Assembly (NCBI RefSeq): GCF_000372725.1
Contig: NW_005200784.1
Span: 618,954 to 682,953 of the forward strand
Source of the DNA: Emiliania huxleyi CCMP1516
Taxonomy: Eukaryota > Haptophyta > Isochrysidales > Noelaerhabdaceae
Reading direction: 5' to 3'
DNA length: 64,000 nt
Shown here: positions 18,972 through 30,241 of the stretch, in pieces
Layout: each line of letters begins with the position of its first letter
Numbering within the stretch: position 1 is the first letter of the stretch
Position numbers and translations under genes: made by a program
Notes under the pieces: generated by a model
What the model saw: the letters and a program-made list of their open reading frames with translations, nothing else
Databases searched by the model: none
What the model was told of the DNA's origin: nothing

Positions 18972-21693
18972 ATGTCCGACGCTGCCGAAGAGGTGCAGGT
19001 GAAGGAGGGTCAGGCCACACTCTACTTTGCGTCCAAGAAGGGTGTCTTCTACAACCCGCCTCAGATCCCGAACCGCGACCTCTCGGTGCTGGCGCTGCAG
19101 CAGTTCTCCGAGATGTGGGCCAGCCAGCCATCCAAGCCCGCCGCTGATCGACACCGCACCCTACGCCAGGGCAGCGCGCCGGCGCCGGCTGACGCTGGCG
19201 CGCCCGAGGCGGACGTGCCAGAGGCGGCGGCCGCGCAGGAGCCGCCCGCGCCTGCCGCCGGCGAGGCCTCGGAGACGGCAACTGCTGAGGCGTCCGCTTC
19301 TCTCCCGGCGTCCGCCTCAAAGCCCGCGGCGCGGCGCGGCCTGCGGGTGCTGGATGCGCTGTCGGCGAGCGGGTTGCGGACGATACGGTGCGCCGAGGAG
19401 CGAGCTGCGGCGGTGGAGACCCCTCCCTGAGCCTTTTCGGGCTTCTCCGTAGGTACGCCAAGGAGGTGAGCGGGCTGCGCGAGGTGGTTGCGAACGACGT
19501 CGATCCCGTCGCCCACCAGACGATGGCCTCCAACTTTGGCCGCAACGGCCTCCTCGAGGGCGGCGGGGAGCAGAGCTGTAGGGTGACGTCGACGGTGGGC
19601 GACGCGGCGGCACTACTGTACGCGTCGCGCCCTCCGGCAGGCGAGCGCTTCGACGTGGTCGACCTCGACCCGTACGGCACCGCCTCCCCCTTCCTCGACG
19701 GGGCGGTGCAGGCGGTGAGCGAGGGAGGCTTGCTGATGGTCACCTGCACCGACATGGCAGTCCTTGCGGGGGCGTACCCAGAGGCGGGCGCGGAGGTGGG
19801 GCGGTCGGCAACGCCTCGGGCATTGGTCCGCGACGCGCCCGCGGCCTGCCCCTCCACAGGCGTGCTTCGCGAAGTACGGCGCGTGGCCGCTGAAGGGTGC
19901 GCACTCTTGCCTGAGAGGCTACGTCCTAGATGCGGGGCGAGGCTGCCCGAGGTGAGCCGAGGCTGACGGAGTAGGCAAGCACTGCCACGAGCAAGGGCTT
20001 CGCATCCTGCTCGCGTGCATCGACTCGCACGCCGCGCGCCACGGCCGCTACATCACCCCCCTCCTCTCCGTCCACATCAACTTTTACGTGCGCGTCTTCG
20101 TGCGGCTCCGCTCCTCCAAGGCTGCGGTGAAGCTGTCCGCTACCAAGGCGCGAGATGTGGGGAGATGTGGGGAGATGTGGGGAGATGTGGGGAGATGTGG
20201 GGAGATATGCGGTGAAGCTGTCCACCTCCAAGGCGCGGTAGACTAGCCGAGAGGCGGGCCGAGACGCAGCCGAGGCGGCCTCCTCCTTCCGACCACTCCC
20301 AGCTCCGCCACCGAGGCGGCCGCACCTCGGCCGCACACTCTCTCTCAGAACCCCCCCCCTCCCCCGACCCCCCCCCCCCCCACACACACACACCACCACC
20401 ACTAGCCCACACCACCACCACCCCCGCCCCTCCTTGCGCCCTCGAGCCCGCTCGCCCGACCCTCGCCGCAGGTCTCGCACCTCTACCAGTGCGCCCGCTG
20501 CGACTCGTTTGCGCTCCAGCCGCTCGCGCGCGTCGTCGACAAGGGCACGCACGAGAAGGTTGTCGCGGGGGTCGGCCCGCCCGTCGAGCGGAGCTGCGAG
20601 CACTGCGGAGGCGCCGCTTGGCCGCCGCAAGCCAGGGCGGGCGGGCGGGGGGGGGAGGGGGGCGGGCGGCCGTGAGGCGCGGCGCGTGCGGCCGTAGGCG
20701 TGCACCACGTCGGTGGGCCGCTCTGGACCGCCCCGATGCACGACCACGAGTTTGTGGAGAAGCTGCTCGCCAAGCTGCAGGCCGAGGGCCTAGACACCTG
20801 CTAGACACCTGCTAGACACTTGCTAGACACCTGCTAGACACCTCCCGGCTGCTCGCCAAGCCGCAGGACGAGGAGACCAACTTCTAGCTCTGGTCCTTTC
20901 CCTGACCCCTCTCGGAACCTTCCCGTAGGACGAGGAGGGCTGCTCCAACCTCGGCTCGCGGAAGCGGCTGATCGGCATGCTCACTTCGGTGGCGGAGGAG
21001 CTGCCCGATGTGCCGCTCTTCACCTCCCTCTCCGCAATGTGCGGCGTGATGCACCTGCCCTGCCCGCAGACCGTCGGCGCGCTCTCCGCGATTGTGCGGC
21101 AGGGCTACCGCGTCTCGCGATCGCACACCGACCCGAGCGCGATCAAGACGGACGCGCCACAGCGCAAGGTGTGGGACATGCTGCGCTGCTGGGCAAAGAG
21201 GCCCGAGTGCGAGGCGCAGAAGGGGAAGAAGAAGAAGGAGCCCCTGTCGCCCACCTCGCCCGCGGCGGCCATCCTCGCGGCGTCGCCCGAGGAGGAGGCG
21301 GACTTCCGGCCGGTGCCAGAGGTGCAGCGGATGCTCTCCAAGAAGGACGGCGCGGGCGGGAAGGTGGGCAAGTTCTTGCCAAACCCCGAGCAGTGGGGAC
21401 CCGGCTCGCGAGGGACGTCGCACGCCGCCGCCTTCGGGGCGGCCGAATCGGCGGCCGCGGCCTCAAATGGCGCCGTCGACAAGCGCGCCCAAAACCAGGG
21501 CAAGCGGTCGCGCAAGCGGCGAGCGGCAGAGGCGGCGGCGGCGGCGGGCGAGGCGGCAGCGGGCGAGGCGGCCACGGGAGAGGCGGTAGCGGGCGAGGCA
21601 GCGGCTGGCGAGGAGGCGGTGCAGGGGGACGGCGGTGACGACGGGGCGGCCGAGCCGCCACGCAAGGCGCCGACGCTAGACAGAGCTGTGTAG
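18972..21693 (+). CDS. TRM1: tRNA (guanine(26)-N(2))-dimethyltransferase
   Basis: Makes m2,2G26 in tRNA using S-adenosylmethionine. Exons placed by frame: 18972-19387, 19453-19783, 19860-19896, 19975-20147, 20472-20610, 20698-20780, 20929-21693. Signatures in order: GVFYNPPQIPNRDLSVLAL, LDALSASGLRTIRYAKEV (SAM site), VVANDVDPVA, FDVVDLDPYGTASPFLDGA, CTDMAVLAG (catalytic DPYG and downstream Asp), ACFAKYGAWPLKGKHCHEQG, YQCARCDSF with CEHCGG (zinc site), GGPLWTAPMHD, then MHLPCPQ and SRSHTDPSAIKTDAP. The C-terminus is basic then Ala/Glu-rich. Introns 1 and 3 are GT-AG, introns 2, 4, 5 and 6 GC-AG. Exon 3 is only 37 nt. A long Ala/Glu insert separates the N-terminal segment from the methyltransferase core. 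Confidence 0.95.
20148..20471 (+). repeat. TRM1 intron 4: GGGGAGATGT minisatellite and exon-edge copy
   Basis: Starts at a GC donor (GCGCGAGATG), contains five GGGGAGATGT units, then at 20210-20238 a second copy of exon 4's end plus the first intron bases (GCGGTGAAGCTGTCC...AAGGCGCG). The rest is C- and CA-rich to CGCCGCAG. Confidence 0.8.
20781..20928 (+). repeat. TRM1 intron 6: CTAGACACCTG minisatellite with exon-exon echo
   Basis: Five CTAGACACCTG-like units, then at 20847-20880 a decayed copy of the end of exon 6 fused to the start of exon 7 (coding LLAKPQ-DEE), then a short normal stretch ending CCCGTAG. A related CTAGACAC tandem fills a USP intron at about 24706-24752. Confidence 0.75.
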
Positions 21694-22258
21694 CAGACAT
21701 GACGACTCTCTCCACGCGAGATACACTGTCTCATGAGCGTCTCTGTGCCGTACCCCGTGTCCACTTGAGAGAGTGTCAAGCTATGGTTGGTCACATGGCA
21801 ATTGGCATGAGCGATGACTCCGAGATGGCGTTAGAAGAAGTATTTTACACCTAAAACCCCTTGTGTACGGCTTCACACACCCACACGTAGTTGCTATATG
21901 GTGTGTAGTGACACACCATCACACGGTGCATTCTTTTTGATGTCGAGAAAAAGTGCATGCAATTTGGTTGCAATATGCGTTCTCTGATCTGAAGATAAGC
22001 GGTGTTGGCTGTTGCATGGTGCTCGCATCTCTGTTCTCGGCGCGAAATCGACCGCCGCGCAGGCACGCACCGCGTCGACAGCGAGAGCCTTGACCTGGAC
22101 AGCCTGAGCCTCCTGACCGCTGACCCGCACACACACAGGATAGCCCACACACACTCACACCGACAGAGAAACGTGCGACTCAGATGCAGACAAGCACCCG
22201 ACTCCAGGCCCTCCGGCCCGAGCTCCCCTCTCCCGTGACCAATGCCACCCGCTCCTGG
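21694..22258. other. Convergent intergenic interval between TRM1 and USP
   Basis: Relatively AT-richer. Contains the small palindrome GTGTGTAGTGACACACC near 21900 and a CACACA stretch near 22128. No gene, repeat family or RNA gene supported. Confidence 0.5.
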
Positions 22259-25200
22259 TCACAGAAGGTAGGCGAGAGGGTCCGCGTCGCCCGCTTCCGA
22301 CGCCTGCTCCCCCTCGCCCCTCCCCTCCCCCCCCTCGCTCTCGCCCTCGGCCCTCCGCTCGTAGATGAGGACATACGCGCCAGAGGTGACAATGCCGTCG
22401 GCGCGGGCGGTCGACACGTGCGCGTCGTTGAAATCGTGCCTGCGCCGACGCAAGGGCGGGTCAGAGTCCCGCCGCGCGAACGGCGCGACGCGGCGGCCGG
22501 GGGCGGGGCGCGCACCAAGCGCCGCTCTCCGAGTGCCTTGCAAAGGCCGTGTAGTGGCCCGACGAGAGCCCGCCGTAGTGGTTGCAAACCGCACGGAGGT
22601 CGTACAGCGCCGCGTCGTCGCCGCTCAGGCAGTGGCGCGACAAGTCGAGCCCCCGCACCGGGAAGTCGATCATCGAATCGAGCTTGCGCCGCCAGCGGCC
22701 CGTCGCGTCGGCCGTGAAGCGCTTCAGCTGGATGATGAGCACGGGCGGCAGCGACCACACCTGCAGCTTTTGCCGCGCCTGCCGGTGCTCTCTGCAGCGC
22801 GGGCAGTACCACGCGTTCGCCTCGTCGAGCACCTCCTCCTTCCCAAACAGGTCAAAGCAGTCGAGCAGCGGCACCTTGTCAGGCGCGCCCGAGTGCTTGC
22901 TGCACGGCAGACTCGTGGCGGCCGCGCTGTCCGCGTCGAGCAGACTCCGGCTGTAGGGCGGCTGGCCGCCCGCGCCGCACCCAAACGCGGTGCTGCTCCA
23001 GCGCAGCACCACATACTGCGGTCCGCTCGCGCCGGCGCCGAACGCGGCCGCGCTGCCGTCGTCGATGCGCCGGCCGAGCCCGTCGCCCGACGCCGAGTCG
23101 GTGACGTAGTACGAGTCGTCCGACCGCCGCAGCTCCCACGCAGGCTCCGCCTCGGCCGCGCGGCGGCCGACCCCCTCCCCCCTCGCCCCCTCCCGCTTCC
23201 CCCCCTCCCGCTTCGCCCCCTCCTCCCCCGCCCCCTCCTCCCCCGCCCCCTCCTCCCCGCCGCCCGGTGCGCCCGCGGGGCGAGGGCCGTCTGGCGAGAC
23301 GGGAGAGGCCGCCTCCGCCTGGTCGGACGGGGCGCTCGCGTACCGCTGCAGCTCGCGCTCGACTGCGCGGTGCAGCTCGGCGCCGCTCGCGGAAGCGGGC
23401 AGCGAGAGGAGGAGCGGCAGGCCGGCGTACGCCTGACGGGACGGAGCCCGCGGCACGCGATGAGAGCTGCGGAGGGGGGGGGGGGGGGCAGAGCGCGCGC
23501 TCGCGCCTCCGCGTCTCGTGAAGCGGAGGCCGAGCCTGAGCCTGGCTTCGCCGCCAGCTGCACCAACACCACGGGCAGCAGCGGCTGCCGCGCCGCCTCG
23601 CCCTGCTGCGGCGGCGGCTCGGGCGTGCTGGCGGGCGACGGCGGCTCGACCACCACGAAGTCCTCGGTGCCGCACTCGTCGGTCGCCCCGCCGCTGCTGC
23701 CCGCCTCCTCCGCCCGCTCCTCCCGCCTTGCGCCCGCCTCCTCGGCTGCGGCCGCCCCCGCCGCCGTCGCCGCGCCCGCCGCGCCCGCCGCGCCCGCCGC
23801 GCCCGCCTCCGCTGCGGGCGCGGCTGGCGCATCGCCCGCGGCGGAGGGGGCGCAGAAATCGACGCCCTCGCCCACGTCGTACAGGAAGATGAAGTCGCCG
23901 TTGTAGAGCCGCTCCAGCTCGTGGCTCGGCGTGAAGAACTTGTGCACCTTGTGGGCGAGACGTAGGCGAGATCTCGCCGAGATCTCGCCGAGGTGTGGCC
24001 GAGGTGTCGCCGAGGTGTGGCCGAGGTGTGGCCGAAGATGTCGCTCAGGTGCGGCCGAGGTGCGGCCGACTGTACACCTTGTGCTCGAACACCTCGCACG
24101 CGACCAGCCGGCCGCGCGGCAGCCCAACCTGCTCACGGGCCGAGCTCTCTGCACGGCGTCTCTTCACAGCAGCCGGCCGCATGCCGCAAGCGGGCCTGGT
24201 CCGCCGCCTCAGAGAGGAGCGCCTCGATCGTCCCGCTCCGCTCGAGCTCGAGCGAGAGCCTGCGCATGCTCCCGTCCGCGCGGCGCAGCGTCGCGTGCAC
24301 GACGCGCATGCCGGCGGCGCCGAGCGGGAGCGAGATGGACTTGTACGGGTCCATCGTGATGGAGACCTAGCAGGCGGCGCGGCGTGGACGCGTCCCGGAC
24401 TGCGCGTCCCTCCGCACGGGCCGCGGGTCGGAGAGAGGTGTGAACAGCGTCTCTTCACACCCACTGTTGTGAATAGGCGGGCCGCGGGTCGGAGAGGGCG
24501 ATGCGGCGGCAGATGACCTTCTCGCAGACGGGGCAGATGACCTGCAGGAGCAAGAGTGAGAGGGTGCGTGGTGGCGGGAGGGGCGGGAGGGGGCGGGAGG
24601 AGGAGGTGAGCAAGATGTGGGAGGTTGTGCGAGGGTGCGAGAGGGGGTGCGAGAGGGTGTTGTGGCGTGGCCTACGACTTGAAGAGGCCCTGGACCAGGT
24701 CGAGGAAGTGTCTAGGAAGTGTCTAGGGAGTGTCTAGGGAGTGTCTAGGAAGTGGCCTGCGACTTGAAGAGGCCCTGGACCAGGTCCGACACGCGCGAGT
24801 CCTCTCTCTGGCGGTGCCGCTGCAGCACCTGCTTGGCTATCGCCCCGTCCGGCTCGCCGCTCGCCTATTCGAGACGCACTCACACTCCCACCCTCCGCCC
24901 ATTGCACACCCGCCCGACGGCTCGCCAGCTCTGTCCTCGAAGTTCTCGACATACGGCTTCTTGCGCACGCGGTTGACGTCTTCGTGCAGCGCTGCGGGTG
25001 TGCGTCGGTGGGGGTCGGTGGGTGTGTCGCGGGCGAGGGCCGCGGAGTGGGCCGGAGGGGTTGGCCGACAGGAGCTGCGCGGGCGCGTGGCGTGCGACCG
25101 CGCACCGTCGACCACAAAGTTGCACAGCTCGTGCGAGTCGTGCTGCGAATAGCCGAGGAACTGCGGCGCGTGCCGGCCGAGCACCAGCTTGAACTCGCGT

Positions 25201-25958
25201 GGAGAGACGACGCTCGACGGGCCGAACCACATCTGCCGCATCAGCGCCTACCTCGCCGCAGGAGCAGAGGTCAGCACGGCGGGACGGGCGTGGGGCCCGC
25301 CAGGGCCTCCCACTGCTCGTCGACTGCGGCGGCAGAGGCGCACCGCGTAGGAGCGTGCCAGCTGGCCCTGCGTGCCGTCGCGGTTCTCGGCATTGAGCTC
25401 GCGCTCGTAGGCGCCGGAGGTGAAGTACTCTCTCAGCGGCGCGACAGCGGCGAGCGACTGCAGCATCGACGCCATGAAGCACGTGTTGCCCAGGTTGGAG
25501 AGGCCGACCTTGCCGCTGTGCTCCGGCACGCCTCCGCTCCCGTCGAGCGGACCGCCCTCCTCGGCGGCGGCGGCGCTGCCGGCGGGGCTGCTGCTGCCCG
25601 CCGCGGTCTCGATCGCGCCCCACCCGGCTCCGGCGCCTCCGAACAGGTCGTCAATCTCCTCGGCCTGCTCCGCCTCTGGCCACTCTCCGCTGTGCATGTG
25701 CTCCACGAGCACGTGTTGGCCATCGCAGAGCCGCGCGCCATCCAGCGTGGCGCTCATATCGCTCAATGCGCCGTGCCGCCGCTCCTGGAAGTAGTCCACC
25801 AGCCGCACGTCCGCCTCCTCCAGCGCGAGCGCCTCGGCGGCGGCACGGCGCAGCGTGCCGACCGCCTCGGCTCCGTCGAGCTCGAGCGGCTCGCCCGCGT
25901 CCGCGCGGCGCTGGGTCAGCTGCTCGTCCCGTGAGAGCAGCACCAGCCTCAGGCGCAT
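22259..25958 (-). CDS. Ubiquitin carboxyl-terminal hydrolase, USP4/11/15-like (peptidase C19)
   Basis: Deubiquitinase. The N-terminus (from the ATG at 25956-25958) is a ubiquitin-like domain; then the Cys box GLSNLGNTCFMASMLQSL, FLGYSQHDSHELCNFVVDG, LHEDVNRVRKKPYVEN, zinc-ribbon halves CPVCEKVICRR and CPRCREH, a long insert with a second ubiquitin-like part (MDPYKSISLPLG), LPPVLIIQLKRF, the His box YDLRAVCNHYGGLSSGHYTAFA and the end GAYVLIYERR. Catalytic Cys and His are present. Frame-supported boundaries include exon 1 25958-25344, exon 2 25247-25106, an exon edge at 24078, the next exon start at 23947, and the final exon 22439-22259 after an exon ending at 22537. A proline/alanine/acidic insert lies between the catalytic halves. 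Introns carry minisatellites and coding-edge duplications. Confidence 0.93.
23948..24077 (-). repeat. USP intron: GAGGTGTSGCC minisatellite bracketed by a 13-bp coding repeat
   Basis: 130-bp GT-AG intron. CACAAGGTGTACA at its donor and CACAAGGTGCACA at its acceptor differ by one base, and each contains the AAG|GTG splice point. Between them are repeats of CGGCCACACCT/CGGCGACACCT type (coding strand). Splicing gives FEHK-VHKFFTPSHE. Confidence 0.8.
24672..24792 (-). repeat. USP intron start: exon-edge duplication around a CTAGACAC tandem
   Basis: The exon end encoding SDLVQGLFKSQ (24754-24790) is repeated at 24670-24700 as DLVQGLFKS with CAG changed to TAG. Between them are four CTAGACACTTC/CTAGACACTCC units. 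Confidence 0.75.
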
Positions 25959-26813
25959 GACTAGCTGGCTCAAGTGCGCGGGCGTGGCGACCGTCTATGC
26001 TCGCGCGTCGTCGGCCTCTCTCGCCACGGCACGGGCCAGAGATGCACCTGAAGCTCCTGTATTCCCACAGCCAGACAGACGGCCGCGCGTATGCGCGTCG
26101 TCGCCCCGAGAGCGACCGCACAGGCACGCAGCCGCCGCAGCTGCCGCTGCTCTCGGCCCTCCCCGCATCCACCCAGCCCCTCGTTCCCGAACCTTGATTC
26201 TTTTGCGGCATGCGGCTTGCGGGTTGCGGGGCCCCGGGGCCGCAGTCGAGTCGGCACGGAGCTATCAAGTGGGCGCTGGGCGTGGGGCGGGTGAGCCGCG
26301 TGCGCGACGCGTACCGGCGTACATGAGTTGTATGAGAGAGAGCGCAGCGGGTTAACGGTTCGTATGTAAATTGTAATTCGTATTTCGTCACAATTTTGGG
26401 GTTCCTTCACTCCGCGTGTCGTACGCGCCCGGGGGCGGAGGATGGAGGGGGGCAAATCTTCTAGTATATAAAAAGAGGGCGGGCTGGCAGGTCAGGCGTG
26501 CGGCGCGCACCGCAGAGAGGGGCGGCGGCGCACGACACGCGGTGAAGCGCAGACAAACATGAGCACAGGCATAGGCGGTGCCGCCGGTCCGGCTGGCGGC
26601 AAGACTGCAAGGTGATGAGTTGTGGTTCACTGCTGGCAGGATGCGGGTGGGATGCGGGACAGGCGGTTCCAACAAATGTCAAGACGGGCGGAGACGCGGA
26701 GACGGGCCGACGCAGCGCGGCAGCCCGCGCGGCAGTTCTGGTTAATCACGGGACGAGCAAAGGCACCGGGCGGCTGGCGGTCGCCGCGGAGGGAAGAGGC
26801 GCCGGCGCGGCGT
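25959..26813. other. Interval between USP and the cold-shock gene
   Basis: 5' flank of USP and 3' flank of the cold-shock gene. AT-richer around 26340-26400 and 26450-26475 (TATATAAAAA at 26464). No gene supported. Confidence 0.45.
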
Positions 26814-27462
26814 CTAGTAGCCGCCGGAGTGGCGGCCGCCGTTGCGCGGCGCGCCCTGGACGTGTTCGCCATGTGGGCCGCAGACGTCGATCGCCTTCTT
26901 CTTGCCGCGCTCCTCGATGACCTTGAACTCGACCTGCGGGCAGGCGCAGGAAGGGGTGCCAGTTGGGCGCGCGTCGGGCACGCGGTGTGTGCGCGGTGAC
27001 GGCAGCGCTCACCTCCTCCTCCTCCATCAGCGAGCGGAAGCCGGGCGCGGAGATTGCCGACTGGTGCACAAAGAGGTCGTCCTCCCCGCTGCGCGGCGCG
27101 ATGAAGCCAAACCCCTTCTCGCTGTTGAACCACTTGACCTTTCCGATCTGTTTGCCATCCGACGGCTCAACGCCCTCGGGCCAAGCGCGCGGCTTCGCCT
27201 GGCCGCCTCGGCCACCGCCGCCGCCGCCGCCGTTGTCGCCCTTGACATAGTTTCCATGCGGGCCCGTGACATTGGTGGCCTTCATCTTGCCGTCCTCCTC
27301 CACCGGCACATACTCGATCTTCTCGCCCTCGCCGAGCGAGCGGAAGCCCTCTGCGTGGATCGCCGATTGGTGGACGAAGAGATCCTCACCGCCGCTGTCG
27401 GGCGTGATGAAGCCGAAGCCCTTTTGCGAGTTGAACCATTTGACAGTGCCGGTATCCGGCAT
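26814..27462 (-). CDS. Double cold-shock-domain nucleic-acid-binding protein
   Basis: Two cold-shock domains: [20 protein letters not shown]...DLFVHQSAI and [18 protein letters not shown]...DLFVHQSAI, each with RNP1 (KGFGFI) and RNP2 (LFVHQS). They are joined by a Gly-rich linker. Exon 1 is 27462-27013, exon 2 26933-26814 (coding [20 protein letters not shown] to a Gly-rich end), separated by a 79-bp GT-AG intron; 189 residues in total. Likely RNA chaperone or translation regulator. The start at MPDTG matches the family start; an upstream in-frame extension is unlikely. Confidence 0.93.
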
Positions 27463-29619
27463 GCTGACAGGAGGCCTGCGCCGCGGCGACGCAGGTGCCG
27501 TGAGGGAGGGCTCCGACTGCACTACTCAGCAGCAGCGGACGCAGTGCCGATTACGCAGGTCTGCGCAGCGGCCGCGGTGGCTGCGGCGGCCCAGCTCACG
27601 GGGTGACCACGCGCGGCACAGGCGCGCGGCGCGGCGGTCTGGCTGGGAGAGGCGCGAGAGGCTGACGGCCGCCGCGCAGCAAAGGGCGGTGGGTGGCTAC
27701 GATAGCAGGCTCTCTGCCTTGTGTGAAGTTGGGTGCCCTGTGACGCGCCAGAAAAGAAAAACGTGGGCGAACCTCGTCGCTATCAGCTATCGACCTACCG
27801 TGTCCTAGACCCCCTGGCTGGGTGTCTTCTTCCGCAGCTTTCATCCCTCGCCTCCGTCGCCCTGACCCTCCCTCTCGGCAAGCCGAGGGCCCAACTTGAG
27901 AATCGTGCTTTTTGAGTGAAGGAAGTCACTAATTCAAACACTTGGTATTGCTAAAAATCTCTCTCTCTCTCTAATTCAACAAACAAAAAGCCGCGCGCGG
28001 CAGCGTTGACCGCACGGCCTACTCGCCCAAGTACTCGCTCTCTTTTATGTCCCACCATGCAGAGCGCATCTCTCTCTCTGTTGTGCGAGGCGTGAACCGC
28101 GCCATTCGCTCTCACCTGGCAACCCTGTCTGCACGTCTCGCGCGCGCGTGAACAAGGCTCCAGGCCCCAAATGACGTCGCTATCAGCTATCGACCTACCA
28201 GTCCTAGACCCCCTCCACCATGCAGAGCGCATCTCTCTCTCTGTTGTGCGAGGCGTGAACCGCGCCATTCGCTCTCACCTGGCAACCCTGTCTGCACGTC
28301 TCGCGCGCGCGTGAACAAGGCCCAAAGCTGTCCCCCCCCCGCAAACTTTAACCCTCCATAAACATCATTTTTCAGGGGCTCCAGGCCCCAAATGACGTGT
28401 GAGTGTTAGAGTTGTTTGGTATTGCTAAAAATCTCTCTCTCTAATTCAAACAAATTATTGCTCTCTCTGAAGTCTGAGTGAAGGATCTCAAAAAGTGAAG
28501 GTTCTTCACGTGAAGGGCCACACTCGGGCTCGGAGGTGCAGACCCCAACAAATAATTTCGCGCCGCCTCGCCGCGCGCCGCTGCTGCCCTCGCCAGCAGC
28601 CGCCGCGGTTGCGCAGCGTCCCGTTGGTATTCGCAGCCAGAGGACTTCCTTTTGGGCAGCCACGTCCGTCAGCAGACAGCAGCTTGCTGCTGGCACACGG
28701 CCGCCCGCCAGTGAGCAGTTTCGGCTGAGCGGGTCGTGCAGAAAACAGAACTTCTGCGCGCGGCAGCATTATACCGCACGGCCTACTCGTCCAATACTCC
28801 TCTCGCTCTCTTTTATGTCCCACCATGCAGAGCGCATCTCTCTCTCTGTTGTGCGAGGCGTGAACCGCGCCATTCGCTCTCACCTGGCAACCCTGTCTGC
28901 ACGTCTCGCGCGCGCGTGAACAAGGCTCCAGGCCCCAAATGACGTGTGAGTGTTAGAGTTGTTTGGTATTGCTAAAAATCTCTCTCTCTAATTCAAACAA
29001 ATTATTGCTCTCTCTGAAGTCTGAGTGAAGGATCTCAAAAAGTGAAGGTTCTTCACGTGAAGGGCCACACTCGGGCTCGGAGGTGCAGACCCCAACAAAT
29101 AATTTCGCGCCGCCTCGCCGCGCGCCGCTGCTGCCCTCGCCAGCAGCCGCCGCGGTTGCGCAGCGCCAAAGGGCGAGAACTGGCCGACAGCTCTGCGTCC
29201 CGTTGGTATTCGCAGCCAGAGGACTTCCTTTTGGGCAGCCACGTCCGTCAGCAGACAGCAGCTTGCTGCTGGCACACGGCCGCCCGCCAGTGAGCAGTTT
29301 CGGCTGAGCGGGTCGTGCAGAAAACAGAACTTCTGCGCGCGGCAGCATTATACCGCACGGCCTACTCGTCCAATACTCCTCTCGCTCTCTTTTATGTCCC
29401 ACCATGCAGAGCGCATCTCTCTCTCTGTTGTGCGAGGCGTGAACCGCGCCATTCGCTCTCACCTCTGGCAACCCTGGGTTTGACTGTTTTGGGGGGTGGG
29501 GTAGTGTGGGGTCAGGGGATCTGTGCATAACCCCCACCTCCCCACCCCACTACACACATGCAGGCATAGCGCCTACACCCTACCCCCCTACCCCCAGGTC
29601 TCCAGTAGCTGAACCTGTA

Positions 29620-29815
29620 ATGGTAGTAGCTACGGTCCGACAGGGGCGACAGCGTCAGCCGTCACCTCACCCCCCGCCGCCCCTCCGCGCGCCCGCGCAC
29701 CCCCTACCCCCATCTGCCTCCAGACGAGCTGCTGTAACGGTAGCGTGTACGGTCCGACCGTCAGCGTCACCTCACGCCCCGCCCCCTCCGCCTCCGCGCG
29801 CCCGCCGCCCGTGGA
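29620..29815 (+). repeat. Tandem pair of about 100-bp units
   Basis: GTAATGGTAGTAGCTACGGT and GTAACGGTAGCGTGTACGGT begin two copies that continue with GTCAGCSGTCACCTCACSCC and a C-rich stretch. Just upstream (29490-29550) lies a CCCCACCCCACTACAC/GGGGTAGTGTGGGG hairpin. Confidence 0.65.
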
Positions 29816-29967
29816 TCTCTATTCACGTTTGTCTCTCTTACCGTGGAGGCGGGAATGGCTGGGGCGCGGCCACCCCCTACCCCTCTACCCCTGCGGCGGC
29901 AGAGCGGCCGAGCCCCACCCCCTATACCGCCCTGCACAAACCCCCGGCTGCTCGAGTACCCATCTCT

Positions 29968-30241
29968 CTTGGGCGGCGTCGATGTCCTCGAACCGCGGTC
30001 TCGGGAAACGCGTGGCCGCCGACGCCGACGCGCCGGCGGCCTTCCGCAAGGCCAGCTGGACTCTCACGAATCGTGGCCGCACGGCGACCGGCCATGGCGG
30101 AATTGGCGATCCTCCCGGGACCGAGCGAGCTGCCACTTTGAGGGGCGGTTCTCGTTCAAGCTGCGCATCGACAAGGTCTACAAGCAGACCGAACGCATCA
30201 GCTTTGGCGTGCCTTGCGACGCTGACCCCGCACAGCCGTGA
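29968..30241 (+). CDS. Uncharacterised exon-like fragment inside the repeat array
   Basis: The final in-frame part reads FEGRFSFKLRIDKVYKQTER then ISFGVPCDADPAQP-stop, with GC-ending codons and protein-like composition, unlike surrounding repeats. No initiation codon or upstream exon can be assigned. It may be the last exon of a gene broken up by the repeats. Confidence 0.35.
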
